A DNA stretch of 64,000 nt from Linanthus parryae. Lineage: Eukaryota; Streptophyta; Magnoliopsida; Ericales; Polemoniaceae. The DNA is taken from the NCBI GenBank assembly GCA_023055425.1, contig JALGPY010000002.1:117378088-117442087 (forward strand), given 5' to 3'. The notes under the pieces were generated by a model. The model worked only from the letters and a program-made list of their open reading frames with translations, was not told the origin of the DNA and did no database searches. Shown here one piece after another: positions 23,570-36,415 of the stretch; position 1 is the stretch's first letter, and the number at the start of each line of letters is the position of its first letter. Position numbers and translations under genes: made by a program.

Positions 23570-23881
23570 TTAGCCCCCTTTTGCGCATATGTCACGCGTG
23601 TCGTGGCCTTTAAGCGCAAAACTGACCATGCGTGTACTTCACGCATACATTCGAATTCTTCAAATATCTGTTCACGAACCCTAGCCTCCAAAAATCGCCA
23701 TAATTACCTAGGTCTCTGTAGAGTCGTGTTGTAGGCTTTAATGGATTTCATAGCGTGACGTGGGTGAAACCCACATTCACACATTCTCGACGGTTACCGA
23801 GATAAGAGCCAGCTGAAAGGTAGTGTGAACTCAAAAGACTCCTCATAAGTGTTAACTCTCGTCATTGTTTTACACCATTGT
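23570..23881 (-). other. 3' internal remnant of gypsy element C with polypurine tract
   Basis: The polypurine tract (minus strand GCGCAAAAGGGGGCTAA) directly precedes the LTR, and the same tract precedes the LTR of element D. The rest is non-coding and ends where Copia-2 begins. Confidence 0.7.
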
Positions 23882-25290
23882 TGTAGGGTTTTGATACAGA
23901 TTACGCAGCAGAATAAACAATAATTTTACTCCATTCAAGAGCCTCCAAGGATCACAGTACTTGACACCAGAACTATGGTAAGAGAAGAAACTCATGTGTA
24001 CCTTAGATTTTCTCCTTGATGACTTCACGTGAAATAGTGACCACATCTCTATAGAATTCTACTCCTAGGATTGCTCCTGATCCTCCTTACACCTTTGTGC
24101 TATCTAGGGAAGAAGGAGGAAGAAGTAGATCACGCAAAACGAGACACCTAAGGTCGCGCCTTACGATGGCGACGACAAGAGGGAGGGGCAGACGGAGGGT
24201 TCGGACTCCTTGTCTTTGCTGTCTTCTTGATTTTTCTCCTCAATCAATAATAATCCAACATTATGAGAAAATAAGTTAGGAGTTCCCTTATATAGTTAAT
24301 AACTGTTTATTAACTGCATATAAGCCCCAATACTAATCATATCCATACATGAATTAGTCCACCTTGAAAATTAGTCCTACTAAGTTAGCATGTGGTTGCG
24401 TATTGATCATTCTATGTAATTATTCCAACTAATTAATTCCCAAGTCCGGTTTAATCCATAGGGAGTGTGACCCCATAGGTTTCTACTTGGTAGTAACAAT
24501 TACTAACATAGAGCGGCATCTAGCAAGACATCTATGCCACCCAACTAATAGAATTAGTCAGTAATCCGACAAACCTTGTGACTAATGTTACCGTATTGTA
24601 TTACCCCTTAGTCTCCATATCCGTATTGGACACGAGACATACAAGTCACACTCGTATATCCAATCCATAGTTTCTCGATCCTGAGAATAGTCTTATCAAT
24701 GCAGATAACATCAATATCCTATATTGATTTATCTGAGTCTGGCCAGACATTCAATAAGAACTACCCCTAGATTGGCCGTGGATATTTTCTCCCGTTATGT
24801 GGGAGGGACAAATCCTCTCTACATCACTACCATCTCTAAGCTTGCTTCCTATCATGCCCGATTACTACCTTCATAGTTACCCGGTTAATGCGCAATGTTT
24901 GATAATATCAAAGCATGATATTTCACAACTAGAGTATCTAGTGACTTCAAGTCTAAGGACCACAATAACATTGTCACTACGAGAAGTAATTGTGACTTTT
25001 ACATAACTTGTATGTAGCCTTCTCGTTGTGAGTTAATCTAGTATGCCATTACCCCTAATTCATACCCATATGCTAGACTTGATATCTCCATATCAATCTA
25101 CCAACATACTAGTCTATAGTTGATCGTCCTATTAATCAATATAATCGACTAGGGATATCTAAGATAAACAACACAATGTAATCTAAGGACTCCATTATAT
25201 TAAATATCTCCATAAATAATACAATGATTATTCTAGCCAAAATAATTTTCATAATAAAATAAGATTGCCTCTATGGAATCTATTCCAACA
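23882..25290 (-). repeat. 3' LTR of Copia-2, 1409 bp
   Basis: The plus strand runs from tgtagggttttgat to tctattccaaca, the same ends as the 1431-bp Copia-1 LTRs, with clear but imperfect similarity throughout. Internal polypurine sequence (minus strand AAGTGGGAGGC) adjoins at 25291. Confidence 0.88.
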
Positions 25291-28200
25291 GCCTCCCACT
25301 TGCACTAGAGCATGTCTGGTGCCTCTCGTATGCCTACAGATCTAGTGTGTCCTTCATGCTTGCGCTGGAAAAGCGGCTTTGTAAGTGGATCAGATAGATT
25401 TTCATCTATAGGAATCTTGCATATATTCACATTTCCTCATTCGACGATCGAATAAGATGGAACTTTATGAGTACGTTCTTGGATTTTTGCTGTGACCTCG
25501 GTTCCTTGGATTGTGAGATCGCTCCAGTGTTTTCACAATACAACTCTATTGGATCCACAGTACTAGGAACCACACCAAGCTCAGTAATGAACTTCCTAAT
25601 CCAAACAGCTTCCTTTGCTGCATCCGATGCAATAATGTACTCAGAATCAGTTGTAGAATCATCAACCGGCTCTTGCTTGGAACTTTTCTATCTCACAGCT
25701 CCTCCATTCAGGCAAAACACGAATCCCGACCGCGATCTGAAATCATCTCTAACGGTTTGGAAGCTTACATCTGTGTAACCCCTTACACGGAGCTCTCCCT
25801 CACATCCATAGATCAAAGAACGCATCCTTAGTTCTTCTCAAGTACTTAAGGATGCTCTTGAACGCTATCTAGTGACTCTCACCCGGATTGGACTGATATA
25901 TTCTTGTCATACTTAGCGCGTATGACACATCTAGTCTAGTAAACAACATGGCATACATGATGGATCCTATGACCGAAGCATAGGGAACCCTAGTCATGCA
26001 TTCCTTCTCAATCTCATTGGAAGGACAATCAGCCTCCGAAGGGTGATTCCATGCGACATGGGCAAGAATCCCTTCTTGGAATCTTGCATGTTGAACCGTT
26101 CCAATACCTTGTCACTAGCTACGATGTTCTTGTGTTACCTGAACAGGTTCGTCCACCACATCTTGCGGTTCCTGTTCATGCTCCATAGTAGGATCAGTGG
26201 TTTGTGGTTCTTGAATTTTTTCATGATCTACAGTCCTCCCAATTGCTCCTTTAGAGACAAATTATTTTTCTAGGAACACGCCGGTCCACTTTGTTTTTGA
26301 TAGGATTTTAAAAGTAATACCCTTTTGTTTCCTTAGGGTATCCCACAAACTTACACTTATCCGAATTAGGCCCGAGGTTTTCTGCTTGTAAGCGCTTTAC
26401 ATACACATCGCAGCCTCAACGCATAAAAGACAACGTGGGACGCCTCCCACTCCACATCTCACATGGAGTATTCATGACTGATTTAGATGGAATTCGGTTA
26501 AGGGTGAAAGCTGCACATAATAGAGCTAGCGTTCCCGCAAAAATATAATGGAAGATCTGTTTGACACATCATAGATCGAACCATGTCCAACAGAGTTTGA
26601 TTCCTCCTCTCGGACACACCATTCCATTGTGGCGTTCCGTGTGGAGTGAGTTGGGACAAGATCCCACACTCTCTAAGATAGTTGTCAAACTCTTGGCTTT
26701 AGTATTCTCCTCCAAGATCCGATCTCAGAGTCTTAATAATTTTTCCAAGTTGCTTCTCTACTTCATTCTTGATTTCTTTGAACTTTCCAAAGGATTCGAA
26801 TTTGGCCTTCATAAGGTATACAAATCCATAACTGCTAAAATCATCAGTAAATGTAATGAATAAAGATAACCACTTCTGGCAAGGGTGGAAAATGGCCCAC
26901 ATACATTAGTATGCACGAGATCCAATTGCTCACTAGTCCTCTCTCCTTTCTTGTTGAAAGGGGATTTTGTCACTTTTCCTAATAAACAAGATTCACATGT
27001 CTCATATGATTCATAATCAAATGAGTCTAAAACCATCCTTATGGAGTCTAGAAAGGCATTTCTCGTTTATATGACCTAAACGACAGTGCCGTAGATAAGT
27101 ATGATTTAAATCATTAGTTTTAATCCTCTTGGTATTTATGTTATAGACATGATTACTTAGATCAAGGATATATAATCCATTATATAATTGCGCACTACAA
27201 TAGTTCATACTTTCAAAAAAATGGAGCAGCATTTGTCCTTTATTGAAATAGTAAAACCTTTCTCGTCTAAAAAAGAAATAGAAATAATGTTTCTGCTCAT
27301 AGCACGCACAGAGTAGCAATTATCTAATTCTAAAATTAATCATGAAGGCAAAGATAGCTCGTACACACCCACGACAAATGCAGCAACTTTTGCTCCATTC
27401 CCAACGCGCAGGTCTGTCTCCCCTTTAGCCAATTTTCTACTTCTCTTTAGATCCTGCACATTTTGACAAATGTGAGATCCACATCCAGTATCCAATACCC
27501 AAGATGACGAGATAGTTAAATTGATATCTATAAAAAAATACCTGGTGGTGGTGGAATCACTATTCCAAGCCTTTTATCCTCCAGATACTTTGGGCGGTTC
27601 ATCTTCCAGTGTCTAGGATGACTGAAGTAGTGACATTAACCCTTAGTCACACCCTTGGAAACGCCACAAGAAAGTTTAAGGGCAACTTCCTTGGGTTTTG
27701 CAACTGCCTTGCCTTTCCCTTTGGAGGTAGAAGCAACTCGCTTTCTTTTTCCTTTGTTCACCATCATTATGGCCTTGCCCTTTTGCATGTCGATGCTTTG
27801 TTCAGTTGTCCTCAACATATTGAGTAAATCTGGCAGAGGCCTGTTGATCTCATTCATGTTATAGTTCATAATGAACTGTCCATAACTATCAGGCAACGAT
27901 TTCAAAATGAGATCAGTGGCCAACTCTTGACCTATTAGAAAACCCAAACGTATGAGATTCTCCAAGTACCCGATCATACGGAGTACGTGAGGCCCCGCTG
28001 GGTTTCCCTCTGAAAGATGACATTTGAACGATTCCTTGGAAACTTCAAACCGCTCATGCCTCGCCTGCTCTTGGAAGAGCTGCTTCAAATGTATGATCAT
28101 ATTAAACGCAACCATGTTCTCGTGTTGCTTCTGAAGCTCCGAGTTCATGGTGCAAAGCATAAGGCAGGACAAATCAGTAGCATTGTCAACGATGTTCTGA

Positions 28201-28386
28201 TATGCCTTTAAGGCTGCAGCAGAACTATTTTTTGGACCCTTAGGAACTTGCTCTTCTAGAATGTACTGTTTCTTTTCTTGATTTGAGAACGATTCTCAAG
28301 TTTCTGTAACAATACAGAAAGTTTGTTCCAGAAAGCTTGTCCTTCTCAAGGACTGATCGTAGGGATTGTGATGAATTGTTTGCCAC
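25291..28386 (-). pseudogene. Copia-2 gag-pol relic, RT core deleted
   Basis: Gag is readable at 28172-27636 (QELATDLILKSLPDSYGQF), followed by a diverged zinc-knuckle region. The GAG-pre-integrase block is at 27319-26809 (CESCLLGKVTKSPFNKK), integrase at 26902-26560 and the RNase H end at 25780-25460. Comparison with Copia-1 shows a jump near 26112-26130 that removes about 860 bp, including the RT palm with its YVDD. The gag start codon aligned with Copia-1's ATG is GTG here (28384-28386). Many stops are present. It is an immobile relic of the same family as Copia-1. Confidence 0.88.
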
Positions 28387-29628
28387 TGGAATTCTACAAA
28401 ATGAGAAATATACAAGTTTTAGTACTTTGTGAACAAATAACTACATTTAATAATGGCTAGATTATTAAACATAGATTCCACTATTTTTCTCGGATTAATA
28501 ACCATCCGTATTAATGCGGAAAATCTCATTATATTTTCTAGTGGGCCAAGACCCATATTTCACTTCTTTTTGAGCTTGCTTTGGCAAGTCGCCTAAAAAT
28601 TAGTTATTTAGGTAGGAAAAATTCTAATTGCATCCTATGCAACTCTTGGTTCAATTGGGCAAATAACTCCTTATTTATCTATCCCATAGATAATCCCAAT
28701 TGTGTGACTCTAGGATTTCAATCCTATTGAAGTAGCCTAGTTGTGTCCAACCTCTTACTTCAACAATCGGACATTACTAGCTTGTGCCGTCACACCACAT
28801 CATGATGAATCGAGTCTCCTTTCTTTGGCAAGCCCGAACTTGATAAATCATGATCATGACGAGTGTTAAGTAACGTGAAGGAAAAAACGCAATATTTAAA
28901 TTTGAGGGATTTTTCCATTTAAATTTAATTGTTTTGTTGGTCCTTATCAAATGATCTACTTATTTGGGTTGGCAATCAAAAATTAAATATCCGGATTGTA
29001 TTATCTTGTTACCAATTTTCATGCATCATTCATACACCAAAAATAAATAACAAGACAATAAATAAACAACCACTAACTAATAAATAAACGTGATGTGGAT
29101 ACGGCATCCTAAAACAAAGATATTCCCTAGCCAAAGAGAATATCTATAAGCCCTAAAAAATAGCAATCTCATCTCTATGCGCCTCCATCTTTTAGTCCAT
29201 GCGCCTTAGCTTGTGGAATGTTGCCATCTTGTGGTTTCTACAATTCTTTAGGCTTCTTCTCCAAGTCGTGACTGTCATCTACTCGACCTAATACTAGCTA
29301 GCATCTATACTAAATAGAGAGATATAAAAAGTTGAGGAGAAGACTAGCTTACATGCTGTAAAATCTAATTAATTAATTATTACAATAGAACGAAACCACA
29401 AAAATAAACATTCATAACATCCAAATCTAAGGTCATATCCAATCACCATGCAATAAGCACATAATATAGTTAAAATCCTATTTTAACGTGCTTGGTTAAT
29501 TTTAGTTGATTTGAATTTTATAGGGTCAAAACGGTCCAAGAGGGCCCACCAACCACTTGGGCGAACCCCTAACGGACCGCCACAAGGCCTTGGCCCGGTC
29601 GGCCCTAGCCCACGCGGCCAATGCAAGT
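28387..29628 (-). other. Copia-2 leader, truncated before the 5' LTR
   Basis: The sequence parallels the Copia-1 leader (43619 onward), including aacgtgcttggt near 29486 and aaaacggtcca near 29527. It stops at about 29628, where gypsy element C gag sequence begins. No 5' LTR or primer binding site remains. Confidence 0.75.
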
Positions 29629-30702
29629 TAATCAACATGGATTTGTACTCGTTGCACATCACATGGAGGCAAACTTCCACTAGAAGACTTTCCACAACTT
29701 CATCTACACCTTCGAGTGACTTCGTGCTGAACTTTTTGATGAACGCGACTACCTCCTCGTCATGCTTCTGATGCATATGTGACATATGAAGGGTTGTAAC
29801 TTTTTCCTCATCTTGAAAGAACTTGGTGTAAAATTTCTTCACCATTTCCTCCCATGTGAGAATGGATCCTGCCTCCAATGTTCTGTACCACTTGTATGCG
29901 ACGTGTCCCAAAGATTTGGGAAAATCACGCATCAGCAACCTTTGATCTACTCCATGTGGACCCATGATATCCACGAAATGCATTACATGCTCATGTGCGT
30001 TGCCATTAACTTCGTTGAAATTTTCCCACTTTGGTGCCTTGTAACCTGAAGGAGTAGACATCATATAAATTTATCGTGGGATGGGTGGGGCGCATTCGAC
30101 CTTCAGAATGACACCATCCGCGAGAGACTTGTTTTCGAGAAAATTGTCCAAGCACTGATCCAGAGTTGACATAGTTGTTGGAGTGGTCCCTCCCAGAGGG
30201 AATGCAGTGGGGGCAGCCACACCAGGGATGTAGGGAATATTTGGATCATAGGGCACGGTACTTTTCATCTGAGGGTACACCAGATGCGAAAGGTGGCGGT
30301 GGTATCGGGGGTAGTTTCCAGAAGAGTTTGTTGTTGATACTCATTCAGGCTTGAAGCCTGGTGCAAGTGGGGGTGGTTTTGGTAAGTTCCCATGATGGAA
30401 AGGCGGACTTGTTGGTTGAGGGGGTGGTGGCATGTTGGAAGGATGAGTTAATGTCGCAGCCGCTCCAGGGGAATTGAACTTCCTTGTGAAGAATTAGTTG
30501 CAAATATTTCCCAGAATCAACATTATTTGGTAAATTTGAGCGGACTGGGCTTGCATGACTCTGGTCTGATTCTAGATTGTTGCATTGAGCATTTCCAGGG
30601 TCTGAGAGTCACCATAAACTGTATGCAATTGCACTTGATTGTGGATGTTGACTGGAGTATCCTTGGGGGAGAACGATATCCTTCTTCGTCGTTGTGACCC
30701 AT
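29629..30702 (-). pseudogene. Gypsy element C gag relic
   Basis: The minus frame has GYKAPKWENFNEVNGNAHEH, FPKSLGHVAYKWYRTLEAGS and KFYTKFFQDEEKVT. It is clearly homologous to the gag of A and B at roughly 60-70 percent by eye. It probably began at the ATG at 30702-30700 and is interrupted by stops in the Pro-rich N-terminal part. Similarity ends abruptly at about 29629 after MLINL, where Copia-2 leader sequence takes over. Protease and pol are gone. Confidence 0.85.
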
Positions 30703-30735
30703 GATTGCAAAGTATTGTGTGAAGCATTAAGGTTG

Positions 30736-30822
30736 CTTCACGTCGGGTTCACCAATGTACACAAGGGAGGTTAAGAGAAGGATCTTAGCGTGTACCTGCA
30801 ATAGACAAGAACAAACATTATA
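30736..30822 (-). repeat. 5' LTR remnant and primer binding site of gypsy element C
   Basis: On the minus strand an LTR end (...TTGTGTACA, edge at 30756) is followed by TGGTGAACCCGACGTGAAG (30754-30736). This is the same tRNA-Trp-like primer site as in A and B. Only about 65 bp of LTR match the 3' LTR (23103 onward, shared gcgtgtacctgcaatagac) before LINE sequence begins, so the 5' LTR is truncated. Confidence 0.75.
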
Positions 30823-32024
30823 AATCTGACTCAAGGAAAACATGTTATCATTATCGTGCATCAGCTCTTGAGAAGAGGGAGAGGGTGTAGATTAAATATT
30901 TTGGAAATGAGAAACAACGGCTGGCTAAATTCTATCAAAATCGGTTACGGTAGAACCATCATGAAGGTTAAGAGACCAAATATTATTAGAGTGTTTTCTG
31001 ACTTTGGTATAAGCATGAAAGAACTTAGTGTTTTTATTCCCATCCATAAGTCAAGAGAAACGATCCCTTTGGGCCCTGTCCGTTTCTTCACAAGCCAGGA
31101 GGTTTTGCAACTCCAAAAGTTGGGGGATAAAAACTTGAGAGGCCAAAGGATCAGGGAGGTGAGATTGAGCTTGAAGAAGTTGATTTTTAACACTAGAGAT
31201 TTGGTTATTGAGTGTTGGTCTCTGAAACGCCTGGGTTCTAAGTGCTTGGAGTGTAATAAAGAGGAGTTTAGCAACTCTAAAGAAAGGAGAGCCTGTGATA
31301 GGAAGGGACTAAACAAACACAATAATACTTAATGCCGCGGGAGTGTTAATCCACCAGGCTTCCAACTTACATATTTATTTCTAAGAGGGGGTAGGACCTT
31401 AGCAAATTCAGAAGCATAAAGTACTGATCAGAAGATGTGATGCCTAGATTACGAATGCAGAGGTCATGGAAGAGATTTAGGAAATCAATGTTACACCAGG
31501 CTCTATCTAAACACTCGAAGGTTGGTGAAGATGACCATCTATTACTAGTCCAGGTGAACCAAGTCCCAACATTTCTAACTTCAATCATATTCCAGCTAGA
31601 AAGGAATGATGAAAGAGTAGCAGCTCCCCTGATAGAAGAGGATCTTGGATCAAATTTATCACTATGAGAAAGCACTTGGTTGAATTCTCTTATGAGAATG
31701 AGGGGCTCAGTTTTTGTGAGAATAGCAACTGTTCCCAAACTGAAGCTCTCCTATCTAATAGGGAGATCCATAAATAATACCTATAACAATCTGAGATTCC
31801 TAACATCTTTGACACTTAATAGAATTATATTAGGAGAGGAATAAGTGACAGAACAAGAGAAAGTGGAAGTGTGGCAAACAAACCAAAGGCCTTCACTAGA
31901 GCATGTTGGATTGACATCAAATTGATTAGTGAAACCTAGTATTCTAAATTTGATTTTTAACTTATCATAACCAAATTTAGTTTCAGACAAGAACAACAAA
32001 GAGGGCTTCAATATTTTGACCAAG
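30823..32024 (-). pseudogene. L1-type LINE, 5' part (endonuclease and linker)
   Basis: The minus strand shows an APE-type endonuclease start at 32086-31781 (LFLSETKFGYDKLK). Its C-terminal half is at 31738-31367 (LIREFNQVLSHSDK, WNMIEVRNVGTWFTW and SSDQYFMLL). A linker follows with the NKNTKFFH motif near 31030. The usual GDFNE reads REFNQ and the catalytic SDH reads SDQ, so the nuclease is dead. The 5' end is cut by the LTR of element D at 32025. With 20896-23102 it forms one split LINE. Confidence 0.82.
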
Positions 32025-32676
32025 TGTGAACACAGGAATCCCTCGGAGGAATCCAAGTGTGAACCTCGAGTAGAGAATAAGAACACAGAGATTTGTAAGG
32101 TGTGTGTAGGGAGAGGGTAAGCACTGGTAAGTGCTCGTGAGAGAGACAGTAGGCTGAGAGAGGGGGTAGATTGCTTAGCGTTCCAAGAGCTGAGATGTTT
32201 CGGTATGTACTGAGTGTGTACTCCCTGTGTACTCTCTGTTGTAATGGAAAGCTAACAATCCTATATATAGTGGGGAAGTGACCGTTTAGGGGGTTAATGC
32301 ACCATAAATGGCGGCTTAATGATAGACCCCCAACGGCACGTTCGACCGTTTATATAGGAACCTTTACGTATCTGCCCGCAAGTATCGGAGACCGTTATGA
32401 GATCGGCCGCATTAATGGGACACGTAAGCCTAGAACCTCTCAGTCAGTTACCAATGGTAGCGTGAGAGCTTAGTTGTCGCCCACGCGCGAAGGGCCTTAC
32501 CCTAGCCTCCAAACCACTAAGTCCCTACAAGTCTCCTGTTGGTACGCGAGGGCCCTGTCTCGCAGCCCCCACGTGGATAAGCATAGGTAGTTATCTGGTG
32601 TGTATGGAGCACAGCTGGGTGTTCTGGATGGCTGCCACGTGGATATGATATGTCTGTCTGGAAAGCACTATCTACA
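32025..32676 (-). repeat. 3' LTR of gypsy element D, 652 bp
   Basis: The minus strand starts TGTAGATAGTGC at 32676 and ends GTTCACA at 32025. The right neighbour (upstream on its own strand) is the polypurine tract GCGCAAAAGGGGGCTAT, so this is a 3' LTR and not a 5' one. It is diverged from the A/B LTRs. Confidence 0.82.
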
Positions 32677-33135
32677 ATAGCCCCCTTTTGCGCGATTGTC
32701 ACGCGTGCGTCTGTTGTGCAGTCGCGCAACATCAGCCGTGCGTGGGTTTCACGCAGGTCTTTTGTGTTTTGAATTCGAATTCCCATAGCCCCCCGCCCAT
32801 TCGTAGCCATGATTGGCTAGGGTTTTTGGAAGCGCCGTTTAGTCTCTAGCAAAGCGTGGCCATTGTCGAGTTAATCAAACGTCACCCATCTTCGCATATT
32901 CTCGAGGCAAGGATAGCTGATAGGTCGTCAATTTTGCTGGATTATAAAGCGTCGCTGACTCAGCAGACGTCAGCAGTCGTGACTGCTCCATCTCGAAGGT
33001 TTATTTAAATCCTTTGCTTTCTTCAATTAGAACTTTTTCCATTGTTGTTGCTTCCGAGTTCGTATGCATCGGAGAGAGCATCCACAGCAAGAAGCAGAAA
33101 CCTTTGATCAAGTTTGCGATCAACTTCTTGACAAC
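32677..33135 (-). other. 3' internal end of gypsy element D
   Basis: This is non-coding sequence between the D polypurine tract and the point where element A is inserted. It starts (plus strand) with tagcccccttttgcgcgatt, and its orientation is opposite to A. The rest of D is not seen in the window left of A and may lie beyond B and A on the right. Confidence 0.6.
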
Positions 33136-33762
33136 TGTAGATAGTGCTTTCTGAGCTGACAGATCTTGGCCACGTGGCAACCATCCAGCACACCATATTG
33201 TGCTCCACACACACTGGATCACCAGCCGAGCTGGTCCATGTGGGGGCTGCGAGACAGAGCCCTCGCATACCACCGCACGGGACTTGTAGGGACTTAGTGG
33301 TTTGGAGGCTAGAGTAAGCCCTGTCGCGTGCGAGCCAAACCCGCACGCGACCTTTAGTAACTGCTTTGAGAGATTTATGGCACGAGCTCCATAAACCCGG
33401 TCAATCCGGTCAAACCCGGTCAACCTCGTAACGGTTCTGGTATTCGCGCACAACGTGCTGTAACGGTCCCTATATACTCGGACGAACGTGCCGTTATGGT
33501 TAAGCTAATTAAGCCGCCATCAATGGGCGCATTAACCACACTACAACGGTCACGTTCTCTGCTATATATAGGACGTTAACCTTTCCATACAAAGGAGAAC
33601 ACACTTGCCATACGCGGAAGCTCTGCCAAACCTCTTTCTCTCTCTCACACATTACTACTGCCTTACTCTCTCCCTACACACAACCCCACTCTTCCTGTGC
33701 GATCTCTGATCCTCTACATACGGTGTACACGGAGGTCTCCCCGCCGGAATCTCTTGTGCACA
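33136..33762 (+). repeat. 5' LTR of gypsy element A, 627 bp
   Basis: Runs from TGTAGATAGTGC to CTTGTGCACA. It aligns without gaps to 49925-50551, with about 19 differences counted by eye (3 percent). Confidence 0.93.
33563..33570 (+). promoter_or_regulatory. TATA box in LTR of element A
   Basis: tatatata in the context ctgctatatataggacg, placed in the LTR as expected for the U3 promoter. It is conserved at 50352-50359 in the LTR of B. Confidence 0.6.
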
Positions 33763-33765
33763 TTT

Positions 33766-33784
33766 TGGTGAACCTGACGTGAAC
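33766..33784 (+). other. Primer binding site of element A
   Basis: tggtgaacctgacgtgaac begins three bases after the LTR. Apart from one mismatch it is complementary to the 3' end of plant tRNA-Trp as I recall it (…CACGTCGGGTTCACCA). Confidence 0.7.
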
Positions 33785-33802
33785 TTACCAACAAAAGCAA
33801 CC

Positions 33803-36415
33803 ATGTCTCAGGAGGATGATATCAGCAACAGATCGCCTTCCACTGAAACTGCCTCGGGAGAGGAGACCCGCCGTACTCCTACCACCCCCGGCGAGACACC
33901 GACGCTAGAGTCCTTGGACGCCACTGTCCAAAGTCAGGCGAAAGCTCTCAAAGAGCAGTCTGCGCAACTAGAACGGATCTTGGCCGTTCTGGGCACCCTT
34001 GCACCAAACCCTTCACCAGCCGCCGCCGTCTCTCAAGGAGGAGGAGCTCCTACCGCTCCGGGACTGGGAGTGTCAACCACACCTCCCAACCCTAATCTGC
34101 AAACTCCACTGACGACTATGCAGCCGCCTTCGATTCAGGGGTCAACAGCTCAGATGTTGCCTCTCACTGCTCACACTCCTCAGCCTTCGGCTTTGGCATC
34201 TAACCCGACTTTGCAGTACCCTTTGCCTCCTCCAACGGCGATTTGGGGCAATGCAAGTAGTCAGTATGTCCCCAATCCTTCGGCGACGTATGTGTCGCCT
34301 CCGCCTGCGGCAACCCCTCCTTAAACTACCGAGGGAAGCATTCCAGAATGCATGACGTCTCTGCAGAAGCGCATGGACACTATTCTGGCTCACCAGTAAT
34401 TCGCGGATACCATTATCCCGAAGCTGGACAACGATCCACCCATTCCACGAGAGATCTATCTCATGCCTAACCCCGCGGGGTACAAAGCTCCTAAATGGGA
34501 CAAGTTCGAGGATGTCAACGGAAACGCTCATGAGCATGTCATGCGTTTCATTGATGTCATGGGGCCGTACGGAGCCGATCCCAAATTACTGATGCGAGAG
34601 TTCCCAAAATCTTTAGGGAACGTAGCGTACAAGTGGTACCGAACGTTGGAATCCGGATCCGTGAAGACTTGGGAAGACATGGTCCAGAAGTTCTACACCA
34701 AGTTCTTCCAGATGGAAGAAAAGGTGACAATGATCCATCTCTCGCGGATGTATCAGAAGCGCGAGGAGGATGGGATTACTTTCATCAAGAAATTCAGGGC
34801 GAAGTCCTTGGAGTGTAAAGATCCAATGCTCGAGAGCCGGCTCGTAGAGATATGCCTGCAGTGCATGCGAGACGAATACAAAGGTATGCTCATCAATTTA
34901 CAAACACCTACGTTTTCAAAGCTAATTGAATGCACGAAGAACATCGAGCCTATAGTCGAGAGGCAGAAAAAGAAGAACGCTCCGGAGCGACCTTCGAGCG
35001 GCACCACCTACAAGATCGGGAGATTCAGTTACAAGAGGGGACGCGAAGCTGAGGTCAATACAGTTTCACCCCAGAAGCAAGCGAAGGTGGTGAACTTCGA
35101 TGTACCACCTCTGCCTTGCTCAGTAGAGGAGGCAAGCGACCTTTGCAGACAGTGGCGCAAGGACGGTGTCCTGCCACCGCTCGAGAAGATACCCTCCAAG
35201 GAGATGGTGAGAGACCCTAAATGGTGCGAGTACCACGGCAAGGTCATGCACCCCACAGCGGAGTGTAAAAAGCTCAGGTTTACATTCGACCAGAAGATGA
35301 AGAACGGCGAGCTGATCGTCAGCGATCGCAGGAAGGATGTGCGCAACAATCCGCTTCCTGCCCATGCGGAGCAAGACTCAAAAGGCAAGGAGGTTGCCAT
35401 GATCTCGATTGTCGACCTGGAAGAAGTCGCAGAGGATGGTCTACCCATCATTGCTGAGGTCCACGATGACGAGGACTACAGTCTGGACACAGAAGACGAA
35501 CGTGCCGATCGGATGAAGGGGTCGCCCGGCTTTAGCAGATTCTTCGACGAGATGAACTTCTCCGAGAAGTGCCGGACAGATATGACGAAAGCAATCTTGA
35601 GGATGGCGGAGGACTACGAGGAGGATCTTGTAGTCTCCAACGGGAAAGTCATCAGGGCGTCTCGCTCTACAGAAAAGATTATGACCTTTTCTGCCAGCGA
35701 CAAGAAGACAGATGCGAGCCACCAGAGGCCTCTGTACGTGACGGCCATCGTCAATGGTGTCGAGTTCAAACGAGCATTCGTTGATGGAGGAGAAGCGGTC
35801 AACGTCGTTTCGCTCCACACACTGAAGCTAGCAGGGATCCCCGAGCACAAGATCGTCAAGCATCCATCTCCGCTGATGGGATTCGGAAGCGACTCTAGAA
35901 TGACGGTCGGATGGATCCGCCTGGGCGTTCAGATTGGCAAAATCAAGTGCTCAGCGAAGTTCTATGTCATAGACGCGAACACTACGTACCACATGATTAT
36001 AGGTCGAGCCTGGATTCATCGCTTCGACGCAGTTCCTTCAACGGCTCACCAGGTTATGAAAGCTATCTGAAACGACAGAGTAGTCGAGATACCGGCTTCA
36101 ACGAATCCATTCAACTTGGATGAAGCACATTTTAGCGAGGCAGTATGGTTTACCGAGATGGCGGACGAACAAACACCGGGACCATTCAACCCTTCTCCTT
36201 TGCCTCTCTGGGAGGGCATCAAGGACCAGTCACCTGCGGGAGTGATGGTGACAAGAGAAGATACCAAGGAAAAGCTGCCTACACGCGAAGAGGCGCCGCG
36301 TATCGCATACCATCGAAAGAATGTGTATACCCTGAAGAGAATCGCAAAGCATGACCCCGAAGGCAAGCAGATAGAGAGCTTCTACGCCAATGGGAAGAAA
36401 TGCTATCGCATATGA
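33803..36415 (+). pseudogene. Gypsy element A gag-protease, three in-frame stops
   Basis: A single frame of 871 codons starts at MSQEDD. It has a Pro/Thr-rich N-terminus, a retrotransposon gag core (VAYKWYRTLESGS, FYTKFFQMEEKV) and a zinc-finger-like WCEYHGKVMHPTAECKKL. An aspartic protease follows with the active-site wording FVDGGEAVNVV and the flap-side IIGRAWIH. In-frame stops are at 34322-34324 and 34397-34399 (both TAA) and 36068-36070 (TGA). The final TGA at 36413-36415 is shared with element B and separates gag-pro from pol without a frame change. Gag forms particles and the protease matures the polyproteins. The internal stops should prevent full-length product. Confidence 0.9.

Noticed and set aside
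34142..34537. Arg-rich minus-strand frame opposite element A gag
   Set aside because: Mirror of the Pro/Thr-rich gag N-terminus; composition effect only.
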